52,350 nucleotides of DNA, taken from contig JACQVH010000086.1 of NCBI GenBank assembly GCA_016209895.1, forward strand, positions 1 to 52,350. Direction: 5' to 3'. A program made the position numbers and the translations under genes. This DNA is from Candidatus Hydrogenedentota bacterium. GTDB lineage: Bacteria; Hydrogenedentota; Hydrogenedentia; Hydrogenedentales; SLHB01. The stretch's first letter is position 1, and each line of letters starts with the position of its first letter. The notes below the pieces were generated by a model. It made no database searches and had not been told where the DNA came from. It saw nothing but the letters and a program-made list of their open reading frames with translations. Positions 41,745-51,119 of the stretch are shown in pieces.

Positions 41745-43091
41745 ATGCCTCCGCTTACCGGGCTGCAGATACAGAAATTGCTCCCCAAAACGAATTGCAA
41801 GGAGTGCGGATCGAACACGTGCCTTGCGTTTGCGATGAAACTGGCCGCGAAGAAGGCGCACTTGTCCGAATGCCCGTACGCTTCGGAAGAGGCCAAGGCG
41901 ATCCTGGGTGCGGCGGCCGAGCCGCCCATCCTCACCGTCACGCTCGGCTCGGGCGAGAACGCGCTGGTGGCCGGCGGCGAGACGGTCATGTTTCGGCACG
42001 AGAAGACCTTTGTGAATCAGACCGGCATTGGCCTCGCGGTGGATGATCGGATGGATGACGGGGAGTTAGAGCGCCGAGTCAAAGCGGTGGCGGATTACCA
42101 ACTCGAACGCGTGGGGGAAGTGTTGCGCCCGGACCTCATCAGCATCGCGTGGCGCAGCGGCTCGAAAGACCGGTTCTTGGGGGCGCTGGACCGTGTGTCT
42201 TGCCTTTGGGATCGCGCGATTGCAGTCCGGACGGAAGATGCCGAAATGTTGCGCGCGGCGGCGGAGAAGCTGGCGGGACGGCGGCCGCTGTTGGCATCGG
42301 CCACCTCTGCCACCTTGGATGAATTGTGTGAAGTGGCCAAGCAAACCGATTCCGTGCTGGGCATCGCTGCGGACCGCTTTGACCATCTCGTTCCCATGGT
42401 GGAACGAGTCCGGGAAAAAGATGGACGCGCCTTGTTCCTCGAATTGCGTGCGGACAGTCTCAGCGAACGAATCCAGAACAACATCCTGATGCGTCGCAGC
42501 GCATTGAAATCCCAATTCAAGCCTTTCGGATATCCCACGCTCAGCTACATTGATACGGGCGATCCTCTCGATGACGCGGTGGAGGCTGGGCTCGAGGTCA
42601 CCAAGTATGGAAGCCTGGTCGTTCTGCCGGAGTTTGATCCAGCAGTGTTCGTGTCGTTGTTGACGTTACGACAGAACATCTATACCGACCCGCAGAAGCC
42701 CATCCAGGTGACGCCGAAAGTCTATGCCATCGGCGAACCGAACGAGGACAGCCCCGTCTTTGTCACGACAAATTTCTCATTGACGTATTTCATAGTTTCG
42801 GGCGAGATCGAAAATTCGGGAATCTCGACTTGGCTGCTGGTGCCGGAGTGCGAGGGGATGAGCGTGCTGACGGCGTGGGCCGCCGGAAAATTCGGTGGCA
42901 TGAAGATTGCCGCCTTTGCCAAGGAAGTCGAACTCGAAGCTTGTACCAAGAATCGAAAGATCGTGATACCCGGATATGTGGCTCAGATTTCTGGCGAACT
43001 GGAAGAGGCATTGCCGGGTTGGGAAGTGATTGTGGGTCCGCAAGAGGCCAGCGATATTGAGAGTTTTGTCAAGAGTGCTTTTGTGGTGTAA
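41745..43091 (+). CDS. acsC: Corrinoid iron-sulfur protein large subunit
   Basis: A 448-residue AcsC/CdhE-type subunit, which carries the cobamide methyl group from methyltetrahydrofolate to acetyl-CoA synthase. The N-terminal 4Fe-4S motif is CKECGSNTCLAFAMKLAAKKAHLSEC. A TIM barrel follows, and the C-terminal domain, with NFSLTYFIVSGEIENSGISTWLLVPECEGMSVLTAWAAGKFGG, is the corrinoid-binding part. Start is ATG 41745 with AGGAG upstream; a longer frame from 41553 runs inside the preceding gene. Its usual partner AcsD is here fused to AcsB, so the heterodimer would tether AcsC to the synthase. Confidence 0.93.
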   Translation: MPPLTGLQIQKLLPKTNCKECGSNTCLAFAMKLAAKKAHLSECPYASEEAKAILGAAAEPPILTVTLGSGENALVAGGETVMFRHEKTFVNQTGIGLAVDDRMDDGELERRVKAVADYQLERVGEVLRPDLISIAWRSGSKDRFLGALDRVSCLWDRAIAVRTEDAEMLRAAAEKLAGRRPLLASATSATLDELCEVAKQTDSVLGIAADRFDHLVPMVERVREKDGRALFLELRADSLSERIQNNILMRRSALKSQFKPFGYPTLSYIDTGDPLDDAVEAGLEVTKYGSLVVLPEFDPAVFVSLLTLRQNIYTDPQKPIQVTPKVYAIGEPNEDSPVFVTTNFSLTYFIVSGEIENSGISTWLLVPECEGMSVLTAWAAGKFGGMKIAAFAKEVELEACTKNRKIVIPGYVAQISGELEEALPGWEVIVGPQEASDIESFVKSAFVV

Positions 43092-43138
43092 GGACTGTGC
43101 CGCACATTTTCCAAGTGCGTGGAACAAGGGACTAACCA

Positions 43139-45103
43139 ATGTCCACGGTAACGTTCGAACCATCCGGTAAGACCGTTGTGGTCGAGAACGGTACGGATGT
43201 GCTCGCGGCAGCGCGCGCGGCCGGTCTCGAATTCGACTCCCCTTGCGGTGGAAAAGGAACCTGCGGCAATTGTGGTGTCCGTGTAGTTGCCGGCGATGTG
43301 GTTGATGAAAGTCGCGGAGTTCTCACACATGCGGCAGTGGCCCACGGCTACGTGCTCGCCTGTCGCGCCCGCGTGACGGATACTCCCGTCACCATCTACT
43401 TGCCTGAGACTTTCGAATTGGAAGGCGCTCGAATCCTGGCCGACGACGAAACCTATTTGGTTCGGCCCGAACTTCTCCTCAAGGATTGGCAGTACGATCC
43501 CATCGTTGTCAAATGGCTCGTCCATGTTGCTCCGGCTGAGACGTTGGACGGTTTTTCGGATTTGGACCGCCTGATCCGAGCGATGCGCCGGGAATGGGGC
43601 AATCAGGAGATTGTCTGCTCCTTTGGCGTCGTGCGTGAACTGCCGGAAACGTTGCGTGCCGAGGAGGGCGTCGTTACCGTGACCGTCGTTCGTGACGGCG
43701 AGCGATTTTCCGTGATTCGCTGCGAGCCCGGCAACCAAACGACGCGCCTATATGCGATTGCCGTGGACGTGGGCACGACCACCGTCGCGGTTCAACTTAT
43801 CAATCTGGCGACGCGTAAAATTCTGGCCACCCGCAGCGCGTATAACGACCAGATAAAGTGCGGACTCGACGTCATTAGTCGAATCAACTACGCGGGACGC
43901 CCCGGCGGTCTCAAGGAATTGAGGAATCGCGTACGGGAAACGATAAACCGCCTCGTGGCCGAAGCCTGCCGCAGCAATGACATTGCGCCCCGCGAGGTAT
44001 CGAGCGCGGTCGTTTCCGGCAACACCACCATGAATCACCTCTTGCTGGGTATCACGCCGGAGTACCTCCGGTTGGCGCCCTACACGCCGGCGGCGTTGGA
44101 AATCCCATCTTTGACCGCTCGAGAGGTGGGCATCGAGATCAATCGGGATGCACGCGTCTATTTTTCGCCGAACAGCGGCAGTTACGTGGGAGGCGATATT
44201 ACCGCCGGCCTGCTCTGCACCGAGTTGAGCGCTAACACGGATGATATCCAACTCTTTATGGATATCGGCACCAATGCCGAAGTTGTGGTGGGTAACCGGG
44301 ATTTTCTGATGAGTTGCGCCTGTTCCGCTGGCCCCGCATTCGAGGGCGGCGGGATTCATTGCGGGATGCGCGCCGCCTTGGGCGCCATCGAAAAAGTGGA
44401 CGTTGATCCCGCCACCGGGCGCGCCGCCTATTCCACCATCGGAGGCGTGCCGCCGCGCGGAATCTGCGGCACCGGCGTAATCGAGTGCTTGGCCAATCTA
44501 CTGATGACCGGATGGATTGATCCGGCCGGGAAGCTGGATCGCAGTGGCCGCTCACCGGCTATCGAATACGAGGGACGGCGTGCGCGTTATGTGATCGCCA
44601 CGGCGGAAGAAAGCGCCACGGGCGAGGCGATCTTCGTCAGCGAACTCGATTTTGAGAACGTCATCCGCGCCAAAGCCGCCATTTACTCCGCGTGCGCGCT
44701 TCTGCTCCAACAAATCGGCATCGGATTTGAAGACTTGACGCGCATCTACATCGCCGGCGGATTCGGACGTTTTCTGGACCTCGAAAAAGCGATGACGATT
44801 GGACTGGTCCCGGACTTTCCACGGGACCGCTTTCATTTTATTGGCAATGCTTCGCTGATGGGATCGTATCAAGTCGTCATATCGCAAGACTATCGTCAGG
44901 ACCAGATGAAGCTGGCGCGGCGAATGACCTATATAGACCTCAGCGTCATGCCGGGCTATATGGACGAGTACACCGCCGCGTTGTTCTTGCCGCACACCAA
45001 TCAGGACCGTTTCCCTACTATCAAGGAACGAATAATGGCCTCGAACAAAGACGACGGGTGGCGTCCCCAAACTCGCTTCGAGGGCGTGCAAACCCGTAGC
45101 TAA
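43139..45103 (+). CDS. acsV: RACo-like activator of corrinoid protein (2Fe-2S plus ASKHA ATPase)
   Basis: A 654-residue protein of the RACo/AcsV type, which uses ATP to drive one-electron reduction of inactive Co(II) corrinoid to Co(I). The N-terminal 2Fe-2S ferredoxin domain has SPCGGKGTCGNCGVRV and a fourth Cys in YVLACRARV. A middle domain follows, and the C-terminal ASKHA ATPase has AVDVGTTTVAVQLI, SGNTTMNHLLLG, GTNAEVVVGN and IYIAGGFGRFLDLEKAM. Complete and of usual length. It begins 47 bases after AcsC, and its substrate is presumably AcsC/AcsD. Confidence 0.9.
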   Translation: MSTVTFEPSGKTVVVENGTDVLAAARAAGLEFDSPCGGKGTCGNCGVRVVAGDVVDESRGVLTHAAVAHGYVLACRARVTDTPVTIYLPETFELEGARILADDETYLVRPELLLKDWQYDPIVVKWLVHVAPAETLDGFSDLDRLIRAMRREWGNQEIVCSFGVVRELPETLRAEEGVVTVTVVRDGERFSVIRCEPGNQTTRLYAIAVDVGTTTVAVQLINLATRKILATRSAYNDQIKCGLDVISRINYAGRPGGLKELRNRVRETINRLVAEACRSNDIAPREVSSAVVSGNTTMNHLLLGITPEYLRLAPYTPAALEIPSLTAREVGIEINRDARVYFSPNSGSYVGGDITAGLLCTELSANTDDIQLFMDIGTNAEVVVGNRDFLMSCACSAGPAFEGGGIHCGMRAALGAIEKVDVDPATGRAAYSTIGGVPPRGICGTGVIECLANLLMTGWIDPAGKLDRSGRSPAIEYEGRRARYVIATAEESATGEAIFVSELDFENVIRAKAAIYSACALLLQQIGIGFEDLTRIYIAGGFGRFLDLEKAMTIGLVPDFPRDRFHFIGNASLMGSYQVVISQDYRQDQMKLARRMTYIDLSVMPGYMDEYTAALFLPHTNQDRFPTIKERIMASNKDDGWRPQTRFEGVQTRS

Positions 45104-45121
45104 CTTGAGGAATTCTCGGAG

Positions 45122-45847
45122 ATGCAGAGCATGAATCGGCCCCGTTGCCCCGGACAAGACATGCGCTTCTGGAAGCCCGAGGACATCTTCTGCGTGCAAT
45201 GTCCCTGGTGCGGCGACGAAATCGAGTTCTGGAAGGACGAACCCATTCGAATGTGCGCGTGCGGGCGGGAAGTGCGGAATCCGAGGCTGGATATGGGCTG
45301 CGCGCAATGGTGCAAGTTTTCAGCCGAATGCCTCGGCGTGGAACATACCGAGATGCCGGCAAAGAAGAGCGTTCGGGACCAGATGCTCGAGGAGGTCAAG
45401 AATGCATGTGAGGGAGACCCCTCGCGCATGGACCAAATATTTCACACGCTCGATTACGCGGAACAAATCCTCGAAGTCGGAGGCGGCGACAGTCTGATTG
45501 TCCGGGCGGCGGCGATCTTACACGACTTCTTCAACCCGGAAGTCGAAACGCATAGCGAGCATCATTCGGACGAGGACGGATCGTCTCGTGCACGAGCAAT
45601 TCTAACCGAGGCAGGAGTGCCCCCTGATGCGATCGAGCGAATTCTGGAAATCATCGGTTCCCTCCACCGCGGCATCAAGTTGGATTCGCTCGAATATGGC
45701 ATTGTATCTGACGCCGTTACGCTCGCAGATTTTTCTTGCCTGCCGCCAAGCGTGAAGACGGGAAAGGCCACAGCTCTTAAAGGGCACACCTTCTTTACTC
45801 CGAGGGGACGGCAGATCGCGACGAGATTTCTCTCGGGCACGTCCTGA
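45122..45847 (+). CDS. Zinc-finger plus HD-domain hydrolase, acs operon member
   Basis: A 241-residue protein of unknown role. The first 65 residues are cysteine-rich (CVQCPWCG, MCACG, GCAQWCKFSAEC), suggesting one or two zinc or iron-sulfur sites. An HD hydrolase domain follows, with metal ligands in TLDYAEQIL and AAAILHDFFNPE, and later HRG and DAVTLADFS. The HD pair and the late Asp are retained, so phosphohydrolase activity is possible. It is 18 bases after RACo and appears to be the last gene of the operon. An alternative ATG is at 45131. Confidence 0.72.
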   Translation: MQSMNRPRCPGQDMRFWKPEDIFCVQCPWCGDEIEFWKDEPIRMCACGREVRNPRLDMGCAQWCKFSAECLGVEHTEMPAKKSVRDQMLEEVKNACEGDPSRMDQIFHTLDYAEQILEVGGGDSLIVRAAAILHDFFNPEVETHSEHHSDEDGSSRARAILTEAGVPPDAIERILEIIGSLHRGIKLDSLEYGIVSDAVTLADFSCLPPSVKTGKATALKGHTFFTPRGRQIATRFLSGTS

Positions 45848-45899
45848 AGGACTACGCTTCATTCCGGTCGAGCGGAGCGGATTAGGCGCCACGAATGCG

Positions 45900-47066
45900 C
45901 TATCCAGTGAGAAGCTGGTCCATTCTTCTGCTGAAGGGAATAGGGCCGTTCTCGCTGATTTCGTAACCGGTTTCGATGCGGGCGCCGTTCCATTCGGGAT
46001 GGCCGAAGAAACTTACGTCAATGCAGACCGCCATCCCGGGTTTGAGGGCGTCGTGGCTATGCGGTCCGAAGAAGGGGGCCTCGGCTTCGTGCAGGCCGAT
46101 GGTATGCGCGAAAGGACACACGAGATATTTTAGCAGGCCGTGTTTCTGGTAGTAGGCCCGGCCCGGGGCGTCAATCTCGCGGCCTGTGCGGCCCGGCGTC
46201 AACTGCGCCTTGGTGAGCCCGAAGACTTCCTTGAGATGGTTCAAGCAGTCCCGTTGCGAAGTGGTGTATTCGCCCGACACCGGCAACGTGTGGCCGACGA
46301 CACCCGCGTAGCCGTGGACCTTCGGCGCGATGCCAATCATGACCGTTTCAGCGGCCTCAAGTTTCTTCGAGGTGGCGGTCGGCACGACGGCGTTGGACCG
46401 CGCGCCCGAACCGACGATGGCGCTGAACCCAAAGCCCGTCGCGCCGTGGCTGCGTGCGGCGTATTCGCCGGCCGCGGCCACTTCGATCTCGGACACGCCC
46501 GGCGCGATGGCTTTGGCCATGGCGTCGTAGCACGCGTCGGCCAGGCCGAAGGCAGCCCGAATCTGCTGCCGTTCCCAGGGCGACTTGCTGTAGCGCAACG
46601 CGACGAATTCGTTCGTGATGTCCACGAGTTGCACGCCCTTGAATCCTTCGGCGATCTGGCGATAGCACTCGGCCGGCATGCGCCCTCCGCCAACGAGACC
46701 CAGGGTCTCGAGTCCGCCCGTCTTGGCTTTGAGTTCCGCGAAGAGCGATGGGAAATCCGTAATGACGGCGTTCGGATATTCTTCGTCGGGCACCATGAAT
46801 ACGGGGAAATTGCGCGTTTCGGTGATGGCGCTATCCAACTTGGCGAAAGGCTCGCTCTCGGGGCCGCCGAGCAACATGGCGTCGCCGTCGCGTAGTACGA
46901 GCACGGCGCCGCTCTCGAATTGCGGACACCATCCCGTCAGGTACCATCCGTTGCCGATGTTGATTTCGTCGTAGTAGATGAGCGCGGCATCCAGCCCTTT
47001 ACGGGTCAGAATGTTCCGGACCCGCGATAGTCGCGCGTCGCGTTCTTCGGTTCCCAGGTAGCCCAT
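45900..47066 (-). CDS. M24 family (creatinase/Xaa-Pro peptidase-like) protein
   Basis: A 388-residue protein with the two-domain creatinase/aminopeptidase P layout. The N-terminal domain (ARLSRVRNILTRKGLDAALIYYDE) and C-terminal pita-bread fold are both present. His is kept in FAHTIGLHEAEAP and Glu in ARIETGYEI. The two metal-binding aspartates of M24 peptidases are not seen: the region reads VMIGIAPKVHGYAGVVGHTLPV, where D-x-G and S-D-x-T-R would be expected. Creatinase likewise lacks metals, so a non-metallo hydrolase is more likely than a peptidase. The start has AAGGAG upstream. Confidence 0.78.
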   Translation of the reverse strand: MGYLGTEERDARLSRVRNILTRKGLDAALIYYDEINIGNGWYLTGWCPQFESGAVLVLRDGDAMLLGGPESEPFAKLDSAITETRNFPVFMVPDEEYPNAVITDFPSLFAELKAKTGGLETLGLVGGGRMPAECYRQIAEGFKGVQLVDITNEFVALRYSKSPWERQQIRAAFGLADACYDAMAKAIAPGVSEIEVAAAGEYAARSHGATGFGFSAIVGSGARSNAVVPTATSKKLEAAETVMIGIAPKVHGYAGVVGHTLPVSGEYTTSQRDCLNHLKEVFGLTKAQLTPGRTGREIDAPGRAYYQKHGLLKYLVCPFAHTIGLHEAEAPFFGPHSHDALKPGMAVCIDVSFFGHPEWNGARIETGYEISENGPIPFSRRMDQLLTG

Positions 47067-47114
47067 CCTTGCACTCCTTAATAGACCCGATACCGGGCTG
47101 ATTCCTTGATCTTG

Positions 47115-47999
47115 TTAGACTCGCTCGGCCGCATGCTTCGCTTGTAGGAACTCGGCGCCGCGACTTTTCAAGGCGCCGATGAGGCGGTCCAGTTGCTCGA
47201 CGGCATGGGGGCCGCAGTTCTTCACAATGAACGGGTCCGGCCGGACCGCGCCTTCACCCTGCCAGATTTCGCCTTCCGGCATGGGGTGGAATTCCCAGGG
47301 GTGGAAATAGAAGCAGAGAAATGGCTCGACGCCGCGCTCGCGGCAGTATCCGGCGAATCCGTCAATGTGTTTCAGGACGGCCTCGGCCCCTTCGGTCCGG
47401 AACTTCGGCCATTGATCGCGGTCGCGTCCGTAGGCGTCGTGAGATTCCATCGAAAGGTCGGCGAAGTTCGGCAGTTCGACGATGCTGAGTTCGCCCTCCT
47501 GCGTCCAATCGTGAGCCGACGGGTGATACGGCGTCAGCCGCTCCCGGAAGTAAAACAACGGGTACGTGGCGTCGGCAAGGTAGCCCAGTCGCTCGAGCGC
47601 GTTCACGACGGCGTTAGACCCGAAAAGCCGCGGACAGCGAAAGGAAACCGGCCGGATGCCCCCGATGTCCGCGATGAGTTCCGTACAGCGTTCGAGCCGC
47701 AGGGGTACTTCTTCGGGCAGGATGGGCGTCTGCCCCGGGATATCGTAGAGCGCGTCGCCGATGGTCTCGTGAAAGAGCGTATGACTGCCGATCTCGTGGC
47801 CCCGCGCCCGAATCTCGCGCACCGCCTCCGGGTGTTTTTTCGCGGCGTCTCCCGTGAAGAAGAACGTCGCAGTGACGCCGTGCCGGTCGAGAATTTCAAG
47901 GATGCGCGGCGTGCCGTGACGCATGCCCTCGTAAAACGATGTCCAGCTTCCGATGTCGGTTTCCATGTCGAACCCGAGAACTACCTGCATTGCGCTCAT
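47115..47999 (-). CDS. Polysaccharide deacetylase family protein
   Basis: A 294-residue NodB-homology (CE4) protein. The first Asp lies in VVLGFDMETD, the metal-binding histidines in GHEIGSHTLFHETIG, and the R-C-P turn in VSFRCPRLFG, which corresponds to the R-x-P-x-G/Y motif. WEFHPMPE near the end resembles family HP motifs. The substrate may be a sugar-linked acetyl or formyl group. The ATG at 47999 has GGAGG upstream and gives a family-like N-terminus; an in-frame start at 48083 is less likely. It follows the same direction as the M24 gene but is upstream of it on that strand by a long way and is probably separate. Confidence 0.8.
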   Translation of the reverse strand: MSAMQVVLGFDMETDIGSWTSFYEGMRHGTPRILEILDRHGVTATFFFTGDAAKKHPEAVREIRARGHEIGSHTLFHETIGDALYDIPGQTPILPEEVPLRLERCTELIADIGGIRPVSFRCPRLFGSNAVVNALERLGYLADATYPLFYFRERLTPYHPSAHDWTQEGELSIVELPNFADLSMESHDAYGRDRDQWPKFRTEGAEAVLKHIDGFAGYCRERGVEPFLCFYFHPWEFHPMPEGEIWQGEGAVRPDPFIVKNCGPHAVEQLDRLIGALKSRGAEFLQAKHAAERV

Positions 48000-48119
48000 A
48001 TCGCGCGTCCTCCGCAAGCCCGCAATCCCGAGAACCTTCGCCGTCCGCTTCGACTCTACCCAAACCGCGCACGCCGCGTCCACTTTCTTGGCGAAGTCAG
48101 CTCGGGGATAGCGTAGCTG

Positions 48120-48128
48120 TGGTATACT
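48120..48128 (+). promoter_or_regulatory. Extended -10 promoter of the GH99/GH71-like gene
   Basis: TGGTATACT is an extended -10 element (TGn then TATACT), 55 bases before the ATG at 48183. No good -35 is present at a 17-base spacing, which such promoters do not require. Confidence 0.5.
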
Positions 48129-48182
48129 CGCTGCTCCGTTCCGCGCTGTGCGGCTCGCTGTTTCAATGAGTTGGAGCCAGTC

Positions 48183-50177
48183 ATGAGAGGATTTGTCGCG
48201 TCATTCTTGTTTGTCTTTTTTTGCGTCTCGAACGTAGCGCGTACGGATGCTCCGTATTATCGCGATCTTTATTCCGATACCTGGGTGGCAACCGATGCGC
48301 TGGGCCGAACCATGCCGGACTTCTCCAGCGCGGGCCCAGTCAAGCAGGATCAGCGCCGTGTGGTAGGCATCTTCTACATCACCTGGCACAGCGACTCGTT
48401 GGCTACCTTGAAGAGTCCCTATGCCGCGGACGTGACCAAGGTGCTCGCCGGAGACCCGAATGCGCGTCTGGACGCCAAGCATCCACTCTGGACCGAAGGC
48501 TCGTACCATTGGGGTGAACCGGAAAACGGCTATTTCCTGAGCAAGGACGAGTATGTCATTCGGAAGGATATGTCCATGCTGGCCGATGCGGGAGTGGATG
48601 TCTTAGTGATGGATGTCACAAATGCGGTCCGCTACTGGGAGGAGTGGGATGTCCTATTCCCAGTGATGCAAAAAATGAAGGCGGAAGGCAATAAGGTGCC
48701 GCAGTTCTGCTTCTGGGCGTTCAACGGTCCGGTGATCACGGTGGTGCAGGATTTGTACGATAAAGTCTACAAAACGGATAAGTACAAAGACCTCTGGTTC
48801 TACTGGGACGGCAAGCCGTTGTTGCTATACAACGGAAACCCCAGCGTTGATTCGAACGGCCCAGCCCCGAAGAATCCGAATCCACACTATGATGCCGCCG
48901 CGAAGACCGACGCGAATCACCCGCACTATGGGGACCCCGATTACGCGGAGGAGTTTTACGCGGATTATACCAAGGAGGTGAAAGACTTCTTCACGCTGAG
49001 GGCCATGTGGTGGGGCTACTACGAATGGGCCGGGAAACGCTACCTCGGAACCGAGGATAACTGGAGTTTCGGGTATGACCTCGGCGATGACCGGGTCAAA
49101 AAGATGACCCAGGATGAGTTGGTGTCGAAGCATAACGCCCAAAAGGAAGAAGTCGCCGTCACGCCCGCGCAGCATCCGGTCAGTCTGATTGGGAAATCCT
49201 GGACTCGCGAACACGGCGAGCCCGAATTGAACGAATACGACCTTCCGATCTCAACCCAAGTGCCGTGGCTGGGCAAGTCAGTGGAGCATCCTGAGGGCTA
49301 CGGTATCTATTTCCAGCAGCGATGGGACGAAGCGCTCCAGGCCAGCCCGCAGTTCCTCTACATCAACGACTGGAACGAATGGACCGCCGGCAAGTACCAC
49401 CCGCAGGAAGGGCAGACCTTCGACTTCATGCGGCGCCAAAGCACCTACCGTTTTATTGATCAGTACAACGCCGAGTTCAACCGGTGCATTCAGCCGATGA
49501 AGGATGGGTATTCGGACAACTATTACATGCAAATGGCGCAGAACGTCCGGCGTTACAAGGGCATTCGACCCATGCCTGAGTTACACGGAATCTCCCAAAT
49601 GAAAATAGACGGCGGCGTTGACGATTGGAAAAAGTGCGAGATTGAATTCCGCGACACGGTCGGTGATACCTTCCATCGCGATTATCCGGGCTACGGTGGA
49701 CTGCATTACAGGAACGATTCGGGCCGCAACGACATTGTTACCAGCAAAGTCGCGGTGGACGATGCGAACGTGTATTTCTACGCGGAGGCGAACGCGCCGC
49801 TCACCCCGCATACCGGCAACAACTGGATGCTCCTGTTGATAGACGCCGACCATGACCATGGCAAGGGGTGGTACGGCTATGATTTCCTCGTCAATAAGAA
49901 GATTGTGGACGAGAACACAACGACGCTTATGCGTTACGTGACAAATTCCGCCGGCAGCCCGTGGGTCGAGGCCGCACCGCTCGAATATCGTTACGCCGGG
50001 AAAGCTCTTGAATTAGCTGTACCGCGGGCACTCATCGGGCTCAAGAGCGACGCGTTTACCTTTGATTTCCACTGGTGCGACAATCCAAGCGACCTGAAAG
50101 ACCCGATTTCGCTTTGCGTCAACGGTGACAGCGCTCCAAACCGACGATTCAATTACCGCTGCATTTGGAAGAAGTGA
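48183..50177 (+). CDS. Secreted GH99/GH71-like glycoside hydrolase with CBM9-like domain
   Basis: A 664-residue exported protein. The N-terminus (MRGFVASFLFVFFCVSN) is a signal peptide. The catalytic part resembles the TIM-barrel families 99/71 with RRVVGIFYITWHSD, DMSMLADAGVDVLVMDVTN, and a late YINDWNEWTAG, where Glu would be in the active site. From about residue 470 a beta-rich domain with MKIDGGVDDWKKCEIEFRD and VAVDDANVYFYAEAN is CBM9/DOMON-like and may bind sugar. Start chosen by GGAG 6 bases upstream. Substrate unknown, probably a mannan- or glucan-type polymer. Confidence 0.72.
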   Translation: MRGFVASFLFVFFCVSNVARTDAPYYRDLYSDTWVATDALGRTMPDFSSAGPVKQDQRRVVGIFYITWHSDSLATLKSPYAADVTKVLAGDPNARLDAKHPLWTEGSYHWGEPENGYFLSKDEYVIRKDMSMLADAGVDVLVMDVTNAVRYWEEWDVLFPVMQKMKAEGNKVPQFCFWAFNGPVITVVQDLYDKVYKTDKYKDLWFYWDGKPLLLYNGNPSVDSNGPAPKNPNPHYDAAAKTDANHPHYGDPDYAEEFYADYTKEVKDFFTLRAMWWGYYEWAGKRYLGTEDNWSFGYDLGDDRVKKMTQDELVSKHNAQKEEVAVTPAQHPVSLIGKSWTREHGEPELNEYDLPISTQVPWLGKSVEHPEGYGIYFQQRWDEALQASPQFLYINDWNEWTAGKYHPQEGQTFDFMRRQSTYRFIDQYNAEFNRCIQPMKDGYSDNYYMQMAQNVRRYKGIRPMPELHGISQMKIDGGVDDWKKCEIEFRDTVGDTFHRDYPGYGGLHYRNDSGRNDIVTSKVAVDDANVYFYAEANAPLTPHTGNNWMLLLIDADHDHGKGWYGYDFLVNKKIVDENTTTLMRYVTNSAGSPWVEAAPLEYRYAGKALELAVPRALIGLKSDAFTFDFHWCDNPSDLKDPISLCVNGDSAPNRRFNYRCIWKK

Positions 50178-50538
50178 ATAGCGATCCAATCTCAGCGGGG
50201 TCTTCTTCCTTCCGATGCGGTGGGGCATAGAGAGCAGGCCGTTAAGCGCGGCACACGAAATAATGCCGCGCGCTCGAAGTCCGCGTACTTGATCTACATT
50301 TGATGCGCCAATCGATACCGGATGGATTCTCGGGAACAACGGCTTGAATCAGCCGTGAATGACCCACCAACATATGCTGCGAAGAACTAGACATGCGCGC
50401 ATCGCCGGGGAGTAGAATCACCTTATTCATCGAGAAGTAGTGCCGTTGTGTTACGGATTTTGGAGCGCCGGGAGCGCCGCCTAGGACTGATCGTGGCGGC
50501 GGGTCTCCCGATGTCATCCACCGAACACACGCGCGTAA
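50178..50538. other. Intergenic stretch, no gene seen
   Basis: After the stop of the GH99/GH71-like gene no frame of convincing composition is found until the decayed metallophosphoesterase. The block holds no clear hairpin with a T-run and no repeat tract. Confidence 0.5.
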
Positions 50539-50991
50539 GTTGAATCATACACGTCTTGCAGCGCCGACTATCTGAACTGTGAGCCAAACAAGATCGTATC
50601 GTACCAACAGGTGTCTACGGATCAGGGCATGGTCGCAGTGATCGGCTTCAGCTCGTGCACGATGTCGGCCGAACAGGCGAACTTGAGGGATATCGGGATA
50701 GTCGAAAACGCGTAGTTGGATTTGGCCGATGAGTTGTTGCATGCCGCGAGTGATGCGCCCCGGCGGAAGATAGCCGTGCTGCATCATCATCCTAGCAGCA
50801 TGCCACCCGTCTCGGCGGAGTACACGACTTACGACGCTATTGCGCAGGCGGGGCGCGTTCTATCATACCTTCAGGATCGGGGGTTTGACCTGGTGCTCCA
50901 TGGGCACAAGCACTACCCTATGGCTTGGGTGCACAACATGAGGCCCTACGAGGTGGCTCGGTCGGCGCGTAGAGTGGCACCTAACAACTGA
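50539..50991 (+). pseudogene. Metallophosphoesterase remnant with an in-frame stop
   Basis: The frame open from 50539 reads MVAVIGFSSCTMSAEQANLRD in its middle and carries a TAG stop at 50713-50715. It then continues in the same frame to 50991 through RRKIAVLHHHPSSM and FDLVLHGHKHYP. HHHP and GHKH are calcineurin-like phosphoesterase motifs III-V. The N-terminal motifs (D-x-H, G-D-x-x-D) are missing. The gene is therefore both truncated and interrupted; function is lost unless the stop is read through. It lies directly before a TIR-like fragment. Confidence 0.72.
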
Positions 50992-50998
50992 CCAGGAT

Positions 50999-51115
50999 AT
51001 GCTGAAGGAAGTCAGGCTCATGGCTGCCGAGAAGCTATTCATAAGCTATGCGCGACGCGACATGACGCCAACCAATTGGCTGGATCGCCTCAGACTCTAT
51101 CTTGCGCCGCTGCGC
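50999..51115 (+). pseudogene. TIR-domain N-terminal fragment
   Basis: ATG 50999 (and ATG 51020) opens a frame reading EKLFISYARRDMTPTNWLDRLRLYLAPL, a clear TIR-type start (LFISY...W...L..L..L). The TIR pattern ends after about 40 residues, where sequence related to archaemetzincin begins in another frame. The remainder of the TIR fold, including the catalytic Glu, is missing. Proteins joining or pairing TIR and phosphoesterase are known, and the two remnants may have been neighbours. Confidence 0.65.
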
Positions 51116-51119
51116 GAGC

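Noticed and set aside
47193-48116. Long plus-strand open frame of 307 codons
   Set aside because: It is opposite the polysaccharide deacetylase gene, which has clear motifs and a ribosome site.
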